Source: DASRHK01 sp035650495 (GTDB taxonomy: Bacteria; Pseudomonadota; Gammaproteobacteria; Nevskiales; Nevskiaceae). From it: a stretch of DNA of 64,000 nt. The notes below the pieces were generated by a model. It was not told the DNA's origin and did not search any database. It saw only the letters and a list, made by a program, of their open reading frames with translations. Positions 18,106 through 26,407 of this stretch are shown here, piece by piece (positions within the stretch are counted from its first letter, which is position 1; the number at the start of each line of letters is the position of its first letter). Position numbers and translations under genes: made by a program. Location: assembly GCA_035650495.1 (NCBI GenBank), contig DASRHK010000027.1:1-64000 (forward strand), given 5' to 3'.

Positions 18106-18629
18106 AAGTCACGCTCCAACTCGCGACCAGCATCGACGGTTTCATCGCCCGCCGCGACGGCAGCTTCGACTGGTGCTTCACCGACCAGGACTACGGCATG
18201 GCGGAATTCGCGCATTCGGTCGACGCCGTGATCATGGGCCGGCGCTCGTACGAGCTGATGCTCGAGATGGGCGAGCTGCCGTATCCCGACAAGCCGTACT
18301 ATGTGCTCACGCACGCGACGCTGCGCGCGGATTCGCCGAACGTCACCACCTTCGCGGGCGACGCCGAGTCGCTGCGCATGAAGATGGTCAACGAAGGCGT
18401 CAAGCACGCGTGGCTGTTCGGCGGCAGCAACGTGTGCGGACAGTTCGCGCAGCGCGGGCTGATCGACGACGTGATGATCGCGGTGCATCCGATCGCGCTC
18501 GGGCAGGGCATCCCGCTGTTCCGCGACCTCGTCCACGACGTCAAGCTCAAGCTCAAGGACTCGCGCAACTACGACACCGGTCTCGTGATGCTGCACTACC
18601 AGGTCGTGCGCACGCCGAGAAAGGCGTAA
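18102..18629 (+). CDS. dihydrofolate reductase family protein (RibD C-terminal-like) inserted between trpB and trpA
   Basis: A 175-residue protein of the DHFR/RibD-C fold. It shows the N-terminal strand and loop LQLATSIDGFIARRDGSFDW, the NADPH-type AVIMGRRSYELM motif, HAWLFGGSNVCGQF and the C-terminal strand pair. Members of this group reduce folate, flavin or pterin precursors with NADPH, or are uncharacterised. The substrate is unknown. The GTG start sits in a GTGA overlap with trpB, and its stop is immediately followed by the ATG of trpA, so it is embedded in the trp operon and should be translated with it. Confidence 0.88.
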   Translation: MKVTLQLATSIDGFIARRDGSFDWCFTDQDYGMAEFAHSVDAVIMGRRSYELMLEMGELPYPDKPYYVLTHATLRADSPNVTTFAGDAESLRMKMVNEGVKHAWLFGGSNVCGQFAQRGLIDDVMIAVHPIALGQGIPLFRDLVHDVKLKLKDSRNYDTGLVMLHYQVVRTPRKA

Positions 18630-19439
18630 ATGTCGCGCATCGCCGAGGTCCTCGCGACGCTGAAGAAGAGCCGCCGCAAGGCGCTGATCCCGTACCTCAC
18701 CGCCGGCGATCCGCATCCGTCAGCGACGGTGCCGATGTTGCATGCGCTCGCTGCGGCCGGCGCCGACGTCATCGAGATCGGCGTGCCGTTCTCCGATCCG
18801 ATGGCCGACGGGCCGACCATCCAGCTGGCCTGCGAGCGCGCGCTGAAGCACGGGACCGGCTTGTGGCAGATCCTCGACCTGGTCGCGGAATTCCGTCGCA
18901 AGGATGCGAAGACGCCGATCGTTCTGATGGGCTATCTCAATCCGATCGAGGCGCGTGGCGTCGCGGCATTCGCCAAGCGTGCGAAGGAGGTCGGCGTCGA
19001 CGGCGTGCTGATCGTCGACCTCGCCGTGGAGGAATCGCCGGAATACATTCCCGCGCTGCGCGATGCGGGACTCGATCTCATCTTCCTGCTGGCGCCGACG
19101 AGCCCACCTGCGCGCGTTGCGAAGATCGCGCAGCATGCGAGCGGTTATCTGTATTACGTCTCGCTCAAGGGCGTGACCGGCGCCGCGACGCTCGATGTGA
19201 CCGACGTCACGCGCAAGCTCGCGGAGATCCGCAAGCACACTGCGCTGCCGGTCGCGGTCGGGTTCGGCATCCGCGATGCGGCGAGCGCGAAGGCAGTCGG
19301 CGCGATCGCCGACGGCGTCGTGGTCGGGACCGCGCTCGTCTCGGAAGTGGAGAAGCATCAGGATGAGGCAGAGCGGCTGCCAGAGATTCTTGGCAAGAAG
19401 CTTGCGACGCTGCGCGGCGCGCTGGATGAGCTAAAGTAA
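18630..19439 (+). CDS. trpA: tryptophan synthase alpha subunit
   Basis: Cleaves indole-3-glycerol phosphate to indole and glyceraldehyde-3-phosphate in complex with TrpB. The 269-residue TIM barrel has the catalytic Glu49 in VIEIGVPFSDP and Asp60 in MADGP. The phosphate-binding VAVGFGIRD and the loop YLYYVSLKGVTGA are present. The ATG follows the upstream TAA with no gap. accD begins 18 bases after the stop. Confidence 0.97.
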   Translation: MSRIAEVLATLKKSRRKALIPYLTAGDPHPSATVPMLHALAAAGADVIEIGVPFSDPMADGPTIQLACERALKHGTGLWQILDLVAEFRRKDAKTPIVLMGYLNPIEARGVAAFAKRAKEVGVDGVLIVDLAVEESPEYIPALRDAGLDLIFLLAPTSPPARVAKIAQHASGYLYYVSLKGVTGAATLDVTDVTRKLAEIRKHTALPVAVGFGIRDAASAKAVGAIADGVVVGTALVSEVEKHQDEAERLPEILGKKLATLRGALDELK

Positions 19440-19457
19440 CTTGATGAGGCTTCGTCG

Positions 19458-20318
19458 ATGAGTTGGCTCGACAAGATTTCCGGATCGCAGCTCTTGCGCT
19501 CGGGGTCGCGCCGGCGCAACGTTCCCGAAGGCCTCTGGACCAAGTGCGAGAACTGTCAGAGCGTGCTGTACCGCGCCGAAGTCGAGCGCACGCTGGAAGT
19601 CTGTCCCAAGTGCGGCATGCATCGGTCGATCTCGGCACGGGCGCGCATCCAGCACTTCCTCGATCCCGAGCCGCGCGAGGAGATCGCGCCGAACATCACG
19701 CCGCTCGATCCGCTCAAGTTCAAGGACACGCGCAAGTACACCGAGCGCATCGCCGAAGCCACCGAAGACACCGGCGAGAAGGAAGCGCTGGTCGTCATGC
19801 GCGGGCAGGTGATGAGCCTGCCGCTCGTCTGCGCCGTGTTCGAGTTCGGCTTCATGGGCGGCTCGATGGGCAGCGTCGTCGGCGAGAAGTTCGTGCGCGG
19901 CGTGAACGTGTGCATCGAGCGCGGGATCCCGCTGGTCTGCTTCGCCGCGAGCGGCGGCGCGCGCATGCAGGAATCGCTGTTCTCGCTGTTCCAGATGTCG
20001 AAAACCTCGGCTGCGCTGGCGCGGCTGGCGGAGCGCGGCTTGCCCTACATCTCGGTGCTGACGCACCCGACCATGGGCGGGGTCTCCGCGAGCCTGTCGA
20101 TGCTGGGCGACATCAACATCGCCGAGCCGAAAGCGCTGATCGGCTTCGCGGGACCGCGGGTCATCGAGCAGACCGTGCGTCAGAAATTGCCGGAAGGCTT
20201 CCAGCGCGCCGAGTTCCTGCTCGAGCACGGTCACATCGACATGATCGTCGACCGTCGCGAGATGCGCGAGAAGATCCATCGCCTGCTGTCGATGCTGACG
20301 CACCAGGGCGCATCCTGA
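19458..20318 (+). CDS. accD: acetyl-CoA carboxylase carboxyltransferase beta subunit
   Basis: Part of the AccA2D2 carboxyltransferase, which makes malonyl-CoA for fatty-acid synthesis. The 286-residue protein has the N-terminal zinc ribbon with Cys30, Cys33, Cys49 and Cys52. The crotonase-like core carries ASGGARMQESLFSL and HPTMGGVSAS for acyl-CoA binding. The start is ATG with a GAGG-type Shine-Dalgarno in the short gap after trpA. The stop TGA is shared with the apparent CTG start of folC. Confidence 0.97.
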   Translation: MSWLDKISGSQLLRSGSRRRNVPEGLWTKCENCQSVLYRAEVERTLEVCPKCGMHRSISARARIQHFLDPEPREEIAPNITPLDPLKFKDTRKYTERIAEATEDTGEKEALVVMRGQVMSLPLVCAVFEFGFMGGSMGSVVGEKFVRGVNVCIERGIPLVCFAASGGARMQESLFSLFQMSKTSAALARLAERGLPYISVLTHPTMGGVSASLSMLGDINIAEPKALIGFAGPRVIEQTVRQKLPEGFQRAEFLLEHGHIDMIVDRREMREKIHRLLSMLTHQGAS

Positions 20319-21514
20319 AAGGCGCGAAGCGGTCGCTGGCCGACTGGCTGGCGTGGCAGGAAACGCTCCATCCCAAGAACATCGATCTCGGACTCGATCG
20401 CGTCCGGCGTGTTGCCGAGCGGCTGGGACTCCCGGACCCGCGTCCGCGGACGCTCACCGTCGGCGGCACGAACGGGAAGGGTTCCAGCGCCACGCTTGCA
20501 GCGCTGATCTATCGCGAAGCCGGCTATCACGTCGGCTTGTACACGTCGCCGCACTTGCACCGCTACAACGAGCGCGTGGCCATCGACGGCGTGGCTGCGA
20601 GCGATGACGACTTCTGTCGCGCTTTCGAAGCGATCGATGCGGCACGCGCCGACGTGTCGCTGACGTATTTCGAGTTCGGCACGCTGGCGGCGTTGTGGCT
20701 TTTCCGCGAAGCGCGCGTCGACGTGCAGGTGCTGGAGGTCGGGCTCGGCGGGCGACTCGACGCAGTGAACATCGTCGACGCCGACTGCGCCCTGATCACC
20801 AATGTCGGGCTCGATCACACGGATTATCTGGGACCCGATCGCGAGAGCATCGGGCGAGAGAAGGCGGGAATCCTCCGGCGCGGGCGTCCGGCCGTGTACG
20901 TCGAGGCGTCGCCGCCGGCGAGCGTGCTGCGAGCGGCCGCTGATCTCGACGTGCCGTTGAAAATCCTCGACCGCGATTTCAGCGCAGCCGAAGTCCGGCG
21001 AGGACTGCCGCAACCCGGTCTCGCCGGCGCCGCGCAGCTGCGGAACGCGGCCGGCGTGATCACGTGCATCGACGCGCTGCGCGCGATCTTGCCCGTGCCG
21101 ACGTCGGCGATTCGCGATGCGCTGCCGAAGCTCAGCTTGCCCGGACGCTTCGAGCGTCGCGGCGATCTCGTGCTCGACGTGGCGCACAATGTTGAGGCCG
21201 CGCAGGTTCTGGTTGAGAATCTGCGCGCCGAATCGATGCAAGGACGGATTCATCTCGTGTTGGGCATGCTGCGCGACAAGCCGGTCGAGTCTTTCTGCCG
21301 CACCTTGCAGCCGATCGTCGCGTCGGCTTCCTTCGCGACGTTGCCGCCGCCGCGCGGACTCGGCGCGGACGAGCTGGCCCAGCGCGCCGGCATGGCGGGC
21401 GATCGATTCGGAAGCGTTGCCGAAGCGCTCGCCCACGCGCGATCGAGCGTGCGCAACGGCGATCGCGTCCTGATCACCGGGTCGTTTCTCACCGTCGCCG
21501 CGGCCGGCGCATGA
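20315..21514 (+). CDS. folC: dihydrofolate / folylpolyglutamate synthase with apparent CTG start
   Basis: Adds glutamate to dihydropteroate and to folates, ATP-dependent. The 399-residue protein has the P-loop TVGGTNGKGSSAT, the YTSPHLHRYNERV block, VLEVGLGGRLDAVN, TNVGLDHTDYLG with the carbamylated-lysine region after it, and the C-terminal LDVAHNVEAAQ. No ATG, GTG or TTG lies between the accD frame and the conserved SLADWLAWQETLHP. CTG at 20315 gives a normal-length N-terminus and a CTGA overlap with the accD stop, the same geometry as the ATGA and GTGA junctions nearby. CTG at 20339 is another but less well placed candidate. The stop overlaps the SPOR gene (ATGA). Confidence 0.93.
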   Translation: MKGAKRSLADWLAWQETLHPKNIDLGLDRVRRVAERLGLPDPRPRTLTVGGTNGKGSSATLAALIYREAGYHVGLYTSPHLHRYNERVAIDGVAASDDDFCRAFEAIDAARADVSLTYFEFGTLAALWLFREARVDVQVLEVGLGGRLDAVNIVDADCALITNVGLDHTDYLGPDRESIGREKAGILRRGRPAVYVEASPPASVLRAAADLDVPLKILDRDFSAAEVRRGLPQPGLAGAAQLRNAAGVITCIDALRAILPVPTSAIRDALPKLSLPGRFERRGDLVLDVAHNVEAAQVLVENLRAESMQGRIHLVLGMLRDKPVESFCRTLQPIVASASFATLPPPRGLGADELAQRAGMAGDRFGSVAEALAHARSSVRNGDRVLITGSFLTVAAAGA

Positions 21515-22209
21515 ACGAAGTGCTCACCAAGCGGCTCCTCGGCGCGTGCGTGCTGGTCGGCGCGACGATCGTGCTCGCGAACCTGCTGCCGTCGCCGCAA
21601 GCCGTGCCGCCGACCGAAGAGCATGCCAAGCGCGTGACCTACGATCTGCGACCGGCGCCCGAGGTTGCGAAGATCGAGCCGCCGCCGCCGGCACCGGTCG
21701 CGGAAGCGCCAACGCCTGCGCAAGCACCGGTTGAAACGCCTGCGCAGTCGGCGCTCCCGATCGCTGAAGCGCCTCCGAAGCCTGCCGTCGCGCCGAAGCC
21801 AAAACCAAAACCTGCGGTGGCGAAGGCCGTCGCGCCGCCGCCGAAGAAAAAGCCCGAGCCCGCACCACCACCGGTGCAGGCCGCCGAAGCGGCGCCAGTC
21901 GACGCGAGTCCAGGTGAACCATCGGCGCTCGCCGGCGAACCCGCACAGCCCGCCGCTGAATCCGCGCCGACGACGAAGCAGAGCTGGTACCTGCAGATCG
22001 GCGTCTATTCGGTCGAGGCGAACGCAGCCAACAGCATCGCCAAGCTGCGCAAGGCCGGTCTGCAGCCGCATCAGGGCACGATTTCGGTGAAAGCCGGCAA
22101 GGTCTTTCGCGTGCGTTGTGGTCCGTTCGCCAGCCAGGAAGAGGCCGATCAGGGCAAGGCCAAGGCGGTCGCGCTCGGCTTCAAGGACGCCCGCGTCGCG
22201 CGCGACTAG
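21511..22209 (+). CDS. SPOR-domain cell-division protein (DedD-like)
   Basis: A 232-residue protein with a short cytoplasmic N-terminus, one membrane helix (about 9-26, LLGACVLVGATIVLANLLP), a Pro/Ala/Lys-rich periplasmic linker and a C-terminal SPOR domain (about 155-230: SWYLQIGVYSVEANAANSIA to VFRVRCGPFASQEEA). SPOR domains bind denuded glycan strands at the septum. Its position between folC and cvpA is that of dedD in other gammaproteobacteria. The ATG overlaps folC. Confidence 0.92.
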   Translation: MNEVLTKRLLGACVLVGATIVLANLLPSPQAVPPTEEHAKRVTYDLRPAPEVAKIEPPPPAPVAEAPTPAQAPVETPAQSALPIAEAPPKPAVAPKPKPKPAVAKAVAPPPKKKPEPAPPPVQAAEAAPVDASPGEPSALAGEPAQPAAESAPTTKQSWYLQIGVYSVEANAANSIAKLRKAGLQPHQGTISVKAGKVFRVRCGPFASQEEADQGKAKAVALGFKDARVARD

Positions 22210-22286
22210 CCGTCACGGGCTTGACACGAAGCGGTAGAATGTCCGCCTGTGTGTGATCCAACTGGCCATCACCGCGGACCGCAACC

Positions 22287-22808
22287 ATGACCTGGGTTGA
22301 CTGGTGCATTCTGGGCCTCGGAATCCTCTCGGCTTTGCTCGGCATCCTGCGTGGTTTCTTCCGTGAAGTGGCGACGCTCGCCGTGTGGGCGCTCGCGCTG
22401 GTCGTCGCGGTGGAGTTCGGCGATCTGCTTGCCGATTCGCTGCAGGCCTACATCTCCGTGCCGTCGGTCCGCATCGCGGCGGCCTACGCAATCCTCTTCC
22501 TGGGCGTGCTGATCGCAGGCGCGATCGTCACGCACTTCCTCGTCGAGATGATCCGGCGCAGCGTGATCTCCGGCACCGATCGCGCGCTCGGTGGTCTGTT
22601 CGGCGTGGCGCGCGCATTGCTGATCGGCGGGTTCCTCGTGCTGGTCGCCGGCAAGACCGTCGTGCGCCAGGACACCTGGTGGAAGCAGTCGGTGACGATC
22701 CCGGTGCTGGAGACCGTCGGCGGCGGGCTCGCGGCGGTGATGCCGCAAGCCTGGATCGATGCGATCACGCCGCGCGCGCCGGCGCAGCCCGTCGGCAAGG
22801 AGAGCTAG
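22287..22808 (+). CDS. cvpA: CvpA family membrane protein
   Basis: A 173-residue protein with four hydrophobic segments, named for its role in colicin V production and linked to envelope stress and purF expression. The start MTWVDWCILGLG and the LRGFFREVATLAVW block are typical. It lies 2 bases upstream of purF, the conserved arrangement. The 77-base gap before it holds TAGAAT at 22235-22240, a plausible -10 without a clear -35. Confidence 0.93.
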   Translation: MTWVDWCILGLGILSALLGILRGFFREVATLAVWALALVVAVEFGDLLADSLQAYISVPSVRIAAAYAILFLGVLIAGAIVTHFLVEMIRRSVISGTDRALGGLFGVARALLIGGFLVLVAGKTVVRQDTWWKQSVTIPVLETVGGGLAAVMPQAWIDAITPRAPAQPVGKES

Positions 22809-22810
22809 CC

Positions 22811-24334
22811 ATGTGTGGAATCGTCGGACTGGTCTCTCACACCGCCGCGAATCAGGAGCTGTATGACGCCCTGACGGTGCTGCAGCATCGCGGACAGGAT
22901 GCCGCCGGCATCATCACCAGCGACGACCAGCGGCTCTATCTGCGCAAGGACAACGGCCTCGTGCGCGACGTGTTCCATTCCGACGAGCACATGCTGCGCT
23001 TGCGCGGCAACGTCGGCATCGGGCACGTGCGTTATCCGACCGCCGGCTGCTCGAGCTCCGCCGAGGCGCAGCCGTTCTACACCAACACGCCGTTCGGCAT
23101 CTCGCTCTCGCACAACGGCAACCTCACCAACGTCGAGGAGCTGAAGAACGAGCTCTTCGTCGAAGATCGCCGGCACCTGAACACCGAGTCGGATTCGGAA
23201 GTGCTGCTCAACATCTTCGCGCATGAGCTCATGATCCAGAACACGCTGCGGCTGCAGCCGGAGAATGTGTTCGCAGCCGTGTCGGGCGTGCATCGGCGCT
23301 GTCGCGGGGCCTACGCCTGCGTCGCGCTGATCAGCGGCTATGGTGTCGTGGGCTTCCGCGATCCGTACGGCATTCGCCCGATGGTCTATGGCCGGCGCGA
23401 GTCGCCGCGCGGTCCTGAATACATGATCGCCTCCGAGTCGGTCGCGCTGAACGCGATGGGCTTCGAGCTGATCGATGACATCGCGCCCGGCGAAGCGGTC
23501 CTCGCGACGGTCGACGGCAAGCTGCATCGCATGCAGTGCGCGGCGAATCCGATCCTGTCGCCGTGCATCTTCGAGTACGTCTACCTCGCGCGTCCGGACT
23601 CGATCATGGACAAGGTCTACGTCTACAAGGCGCGCCTGCGCATGGGCGAGCGCCTGGGCGACAAGATCCTGCGCGAGTGGCCGGATCACGACATCGACGT
23701 CGTCATCCCGATCCCGGACACCAGCCGTGTGGCCGGCGTCGAAGTCGCGGGCAAGCTCGGCGTGAACTACCGCGAAGGCTTCATCAAGAATCGCTACATC
23801 GGCCGCACCTTCATCATGCCGGGCCAGCAGCAGCGCCGGAAATCGGTGCGGGCGAAGCTCAATCCCATCGACCTCGAGTTCAAGGGCAAGAACGTCCTGC
23901 TCGTCGACGACTCGATCGTGCGCGGCACGACGTCGAAGGAGATCATCCAGATGGCCCGCGAGGCCGGCGCGAAGAAGGTGTACTTCGCCTCCGCCGCGCC
24001 GCCGGTGCGCTATCCGAACGTCTACGGCATCGACATGCCGACGTCCTCCGAGCTCGTCGCCTACAACCGCACGGTGCCCGAGCTCGAGAAGCTGCTCGGC
24101 GCCGATCGGCTGATCTATCAGGATCTCGACGATCTGGTCGAAGCCGTGCGGGCGGGCAATCCCAAGATCACGCGCTTCGATTGCAGCGTGTTCGACGGCA
24201 AGTACGTCACGCAGGACGTGACGACCGAGTACCTGAACCAGCTCGAGCTGTTCCGCTCCGATGCGGCCAAGGAGCGGCGCAAGAAGGCGGAAGGCTCGAC
24301 GGTGATCGACCTGCACAACGCGGCACGCGCATAA
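22811..24334 (+). CDS. purF: amidophosphoribosyltransferase
   Basis: First committed step of purine synthesis, PRPP plus glutamine to phosphoribosylamine. The 507-residue enzyme begins MCGIVGLVS, so the N-terminal nucleophile Cys2 is exposed after methionine removal. The glutaminase domain runs to about 230. The PRTase domain carries the PRPP motif VLLVDDSIVRGTTS. ATG 22811 is fixed by the need for Cys2; the longer open frame upstream overlaps cvpA. The stop lies just before the metZ leader. Confidence 0.98.
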   Translation: MCGIVGLVSHTAANQELYDALTVLQHRGQDAAGIITSDDQRLYLRKDNGLVRDVFHSDEHMLRLRGNVGIGHVRYPTAGCSSSAEAQPFYTNTPFGISLSHNGNLTNVEELKNELFVEDRRHLNTESDSEVLLNIFAHELMIQNTLRLQPENVFAAVSGVHRRCRGAYACVALISGYGVVGFRDPYGIRPMVYGRRESPRGPEYMIASESVALNAMGFELIDDIAPGEAVLATVDGKLHRMQCAANPILSPCIFEYVYLARPDSIMDKVYVYKARLRMGERLGDKILREWPDHDIDVVIPIPDTSRVAGVEVAGKLGVNYREGFIKNRYIGRTFIMPGQQQRRKSVRAKLNPIDLEFKGKNVLLVDDSIVRGTTSKEIIQMAREAGAKKVYFASAAPPVRYPNVYGIDMPTSSELVAYNRTVPELEKLLGADRLIYQDLDDLVEAVRAGNPKITRFDCSVFDGKYVTQDVTTEYLNQLELFRSDAAKERRKKAEGSTVIDLHNAARA

Positions 24335-24351
24335 CGTGCAATAATCCGCCC

Positions 24352-24415
24352 GCGCCGAATTTGTGCCTGATTGCGGGGCGCCTCAGGGGAAACCCGAAAT
24401 ACTGCTAAATGGGTA
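24352..24415 (+). ncRNA. SAM-II riboswitch aptamer candidate in the metZ leader
   Basis: Order of elements matches the SAM-II (metA/SAM-alpha) pattern. P1 pairs GCGCC (24352-24356) with GGCGC (24377-24381). Loop L1 is GAATTTG (24357-24363). The pseudoknot strand TGCCT (24364-24368) can pair with GGGTA (24411-24415). A segment like the conserved AUUGCA region precedes the P1 3' arm. The invariant GCTAAA box lies at 24404-24409 immediately before the pseudoknot 3' strand. A small GGG-GAAA-CCC hairpin (24386-24395) is inserted in the joining loop. The gene downstream, metZ, is a known SAM-II target. Recognised by eye, without a covariance search. Confidence 0.72.
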
Positions 24416-24418
24416 ACG

Positions 24419-24448
24419 AACCCGTCAGGCCTTTGGCCGACGGGTTTT
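24419..24448 (+). terminator. intrinsic terminator in the metZ leader, probable riboswitch expression platform
   Basis: AACCCGTC and GGCC pair with GGCC and GACGGGTT around a TTT loop with one bulged A, a 12-bp stem followed by a T run. It begins 4 bases after the aptamer. Two competing pairings exist: GGGT (24411-24414) with ACCC (24420-24423), and AAACCCG (24390-24396) with CGGGTTT (24441-24447). Confidence 0.8.
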
Positions 24449-24466
24449 GTCGTTATAGGTGGACCA

Positions 24467-25651
24467 ATGAGCGACCAGTTCGATCCCAAGTGGGGCTACG
24501 CCACCCAAGGCATCCGCGCTGCCGAGCCGCGCACGGAAGAGATGGAGCATTCGGCGGCGATCTTTCCGACGTCGAGCTTTGTTTTCCATAGCGCCGCCGA
24601 GGCCGCCGCCGTGTTCAGCGGCGACAGGCCCGGCAACATCTACTCGCGCTTCACCAATCCCACCGTCGCGGCGTTCGAGCAGCGGCTTGCGATCATGGAA
24701 GGCGGCGCTGCGTGCGTGGCGACCTCGAGCGGCATGGCGGCGATCCTGTCGACCGTCCTTGCGCTGTGCAAGTCGGGCGATCACATCGTGACCAGCCGCA
24801 CGCTGTTCGGCTCGACGATCAACCTGTTCAACAACTACTTCGGCAAGTTCGGCGTGACGACGAGCTACGTCGATCCGTGCAAGCCGGAGGAATGGCGCGC
24901 GGCCTGCAAGCCGGGAACCAAGCTCTTCTTCGTGGAGACGCCGACCAATCCGCTGATGGAAACAGCGGACATCGCGGCGCTCGCAAGGATCGCGCATGAG
25001 AACGGCGCGCTGCTCGCGGTCGACAACGCATTCCTCACGCCGGTGCTCCAGCGACCGCTGCAGCTCGGCGCCGATCTGGTGATCCATTCGGCGACGAAAT
25101 ATCTCGACGGTCAGGGACGCTGCATCGGCGGCGCGATCGTCGGCGACAGCGAGCGCGTGGGGAAGGACATCTTCGGCTTCCTGCGCACCGCGGGTCCGAC
25201 CATGAGCCCGTTCAACGCCTGGGTGTTTCTGAAGGGCATGGAGACGCTCGAGCTGCGCATGAAGGCGCACTGCGAGAAAGCGCAGGCGCTCGCGGAGTGG
25301 CTCGGGAAGCAGCCGCAGATCTCGCGCGTGTTCTACCCGGGTCTCGCCGATCATCCGCAGCATGCGCTCGCAAAACGCCAGCAGAGCGGATTCGGCGGCG
25401 TCGTGTCGTTCGAAGTGAAGGGCGGCCGCGACGCCGCGTGGAAGCTGATCGACGCGACGAAGATGATCTCGATCACGGCGAACCTCGGCGACACGCGCTC
25501 GACGATCACGCACCCCGCGACGACGACGCACGGGCGCATCACACCGGAAGCGCGCGCCGCGGCGGGAATTACGGAGGGCTTGATCCGCGTCGCCGTCGGG
25601 CTCGAGAACGTCGAAGACCTGATCGCTGATCTCCAACGCGGCCTGAAATGA
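24467..25651 (+). CDS. metZ: O-succinylhomoserine sulfhydrylase
   Basis: PLP enzyme that makes homocysteine directly from O-succinylhomoserine and sulfide. The 394-residue Cys/Met-metabolism fold protein has YSRFTNPTVAAFEQRLA, the PLP-lysine block HSATKYLDGQGR with Lys211, and the substrate block TLGDTRS-like NLGDTRSTITHPATTTHG. QGRCIGGA after the lysine is typical for MetZ rather than MetB. ATG 24467 follows AGGTGG at 24457-24462. The leader carries a SAM-II-like riboswitch and terminator, so expression is probably lowered when S-adenosylmethionine is high. Confidence 0.95.
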   Translation: MSDQFDPKWGYATQGIRAAEPRTEEMEHSAAIFPTSSFVFHSAAEAAAVFSGDRPGNIYSRFTNPTVAAFEQRLAIMEGGAACVATSSGMAAILSTVLALCKSGDHIVTSRTLFGSTINLFNNYFGKFGVTTSYVDPCKPEEWRAACKPGTKLFFVETPTNPLMETADIAALARIAHENGALLAVDNAFLTPVLQRPLQLGADLVIHSATKYLDGQGRCIGGAIVGDSERVGKDIFGFLRTAGPTMSPFNAWVFLKGMETLELRMKAHCEKAQALAEWLGKQPQISRVFYPGLADHPQHALAKRQQSGFGGVVSFEVKGGRDAAWKLIDATKMISITANLGDTRSTITHPATTTHGRITPEARAAAGITEGLIRVAVGLENVEDLIADLQRGLK

Positions 25652-26407
25652 ATGGACCCGCTGCGCGCCGCGCTTCTTGAAACCGATCCGGCGCGCAAGT
25701 GCGAGCGCGTCGCTGCGCTGCCGTCTGGAGCGGCGAGCGAGCCGCGCGACTTCTCCGGAATTCCCGGCCGGCCCTTACTTCCGCAACTCGTCGACCCGAA
25801 AGAGGTCCCATATCGTGGGTTAGGAACCGTGGAAGGACGTGCCGCGATGGCTCACGCGGTCGCGCACATCGAGTTCAACGCGATCAACCTCGCGCTCGAC
25901 GCTGCGTACCGCTTCGATGGCATGTCCGCGGAGTTCTATTCCGACTGGGTCAGCGTCGCGCAGGACGAGGCGCGGCACTTCGGTTTGCTGAGTGGTCGCT
26001 TGCAGTCACTCGGCTTTCGCTACGGCGACTTCACCGCGCACAACGGGCTTTGGGACGCCGCGGAGAAGACCGCGCACGACGCGCTCGCGCGCATGGCGCT
26101 GGTGCCGCGCGTGCTCGAAGCGCGCGGGCTGGACGTCACGCCCGGCATCATCCATCGCTTCCGCGAGATCGGCGATCGCGAGACGGCAGCAGTGCTGCAG
26201 ATCATCCTCGACGAGGAAGTGCGCCACGTCGCGATCGGCACGAAGTGGTTCCGCTGGCTGTGCGGAGAGCGCGGCGTCGATCCGACCACGATCTTCAAGG
26301 ACCTGCTGGCGGAGCACCGGATGAAGATCCGGCCGCCATTCAATCTCGAGGCACGCGCTGCGGCGGGATTCGACGACGCGGAGCTGGACGCGATCGCAAC
26401 CCGCTAG
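25652..26407 (+). CDS. DUF455 family ferritin-like protein (COG2833)
   Basis: A 251-residue protein of the ferritin-like DUF455 family. Potential di-metal ligands are spread over the helices VAHIEFNAINLALD, QDEARHFGLL and DEEVRHVAIG, each with Glu or Glu-x-x-His patterns. KEVPYRGLGTVEGRAAMAHA upstream is also conserved. Some relatives are related to the tRNA hydroxylase MiaE, but function here is not established. It starts 1 base after metZ and its end overlaps lpxH by 4 bases on the opposite strand. Confidence 0.87.
   Translation: MDPLRAALLETDPARKCERVAALPSGAASEPRDFSGIPGRPLLPQLVDPKEVPYRGLGTVEGRAAMAHAVAHIEFNAINLALDAAYRFDGMSAEFYSDWVSVAQDEARHFGLLSGRLQSLGFRYGDFTAHNGLWDAAEKTAHDALARMALVPRVLEARGLDVTPGIIHRFREIGDRETAAVLQIILDEEVRHVAIGTKWFRWLCGERGVDPTTIFKDLLAEHRMKIRPPFNLEARAAAGFDDAELDAIATR

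Noticed and set aside
22221..22240. TTGACA followed by TAGAAT upstream of cvpA, read as one promoter.
   Set aside because: The spacer is only 8 bases, too short for sigma-70. TAGAAT alone remains a possible -10.
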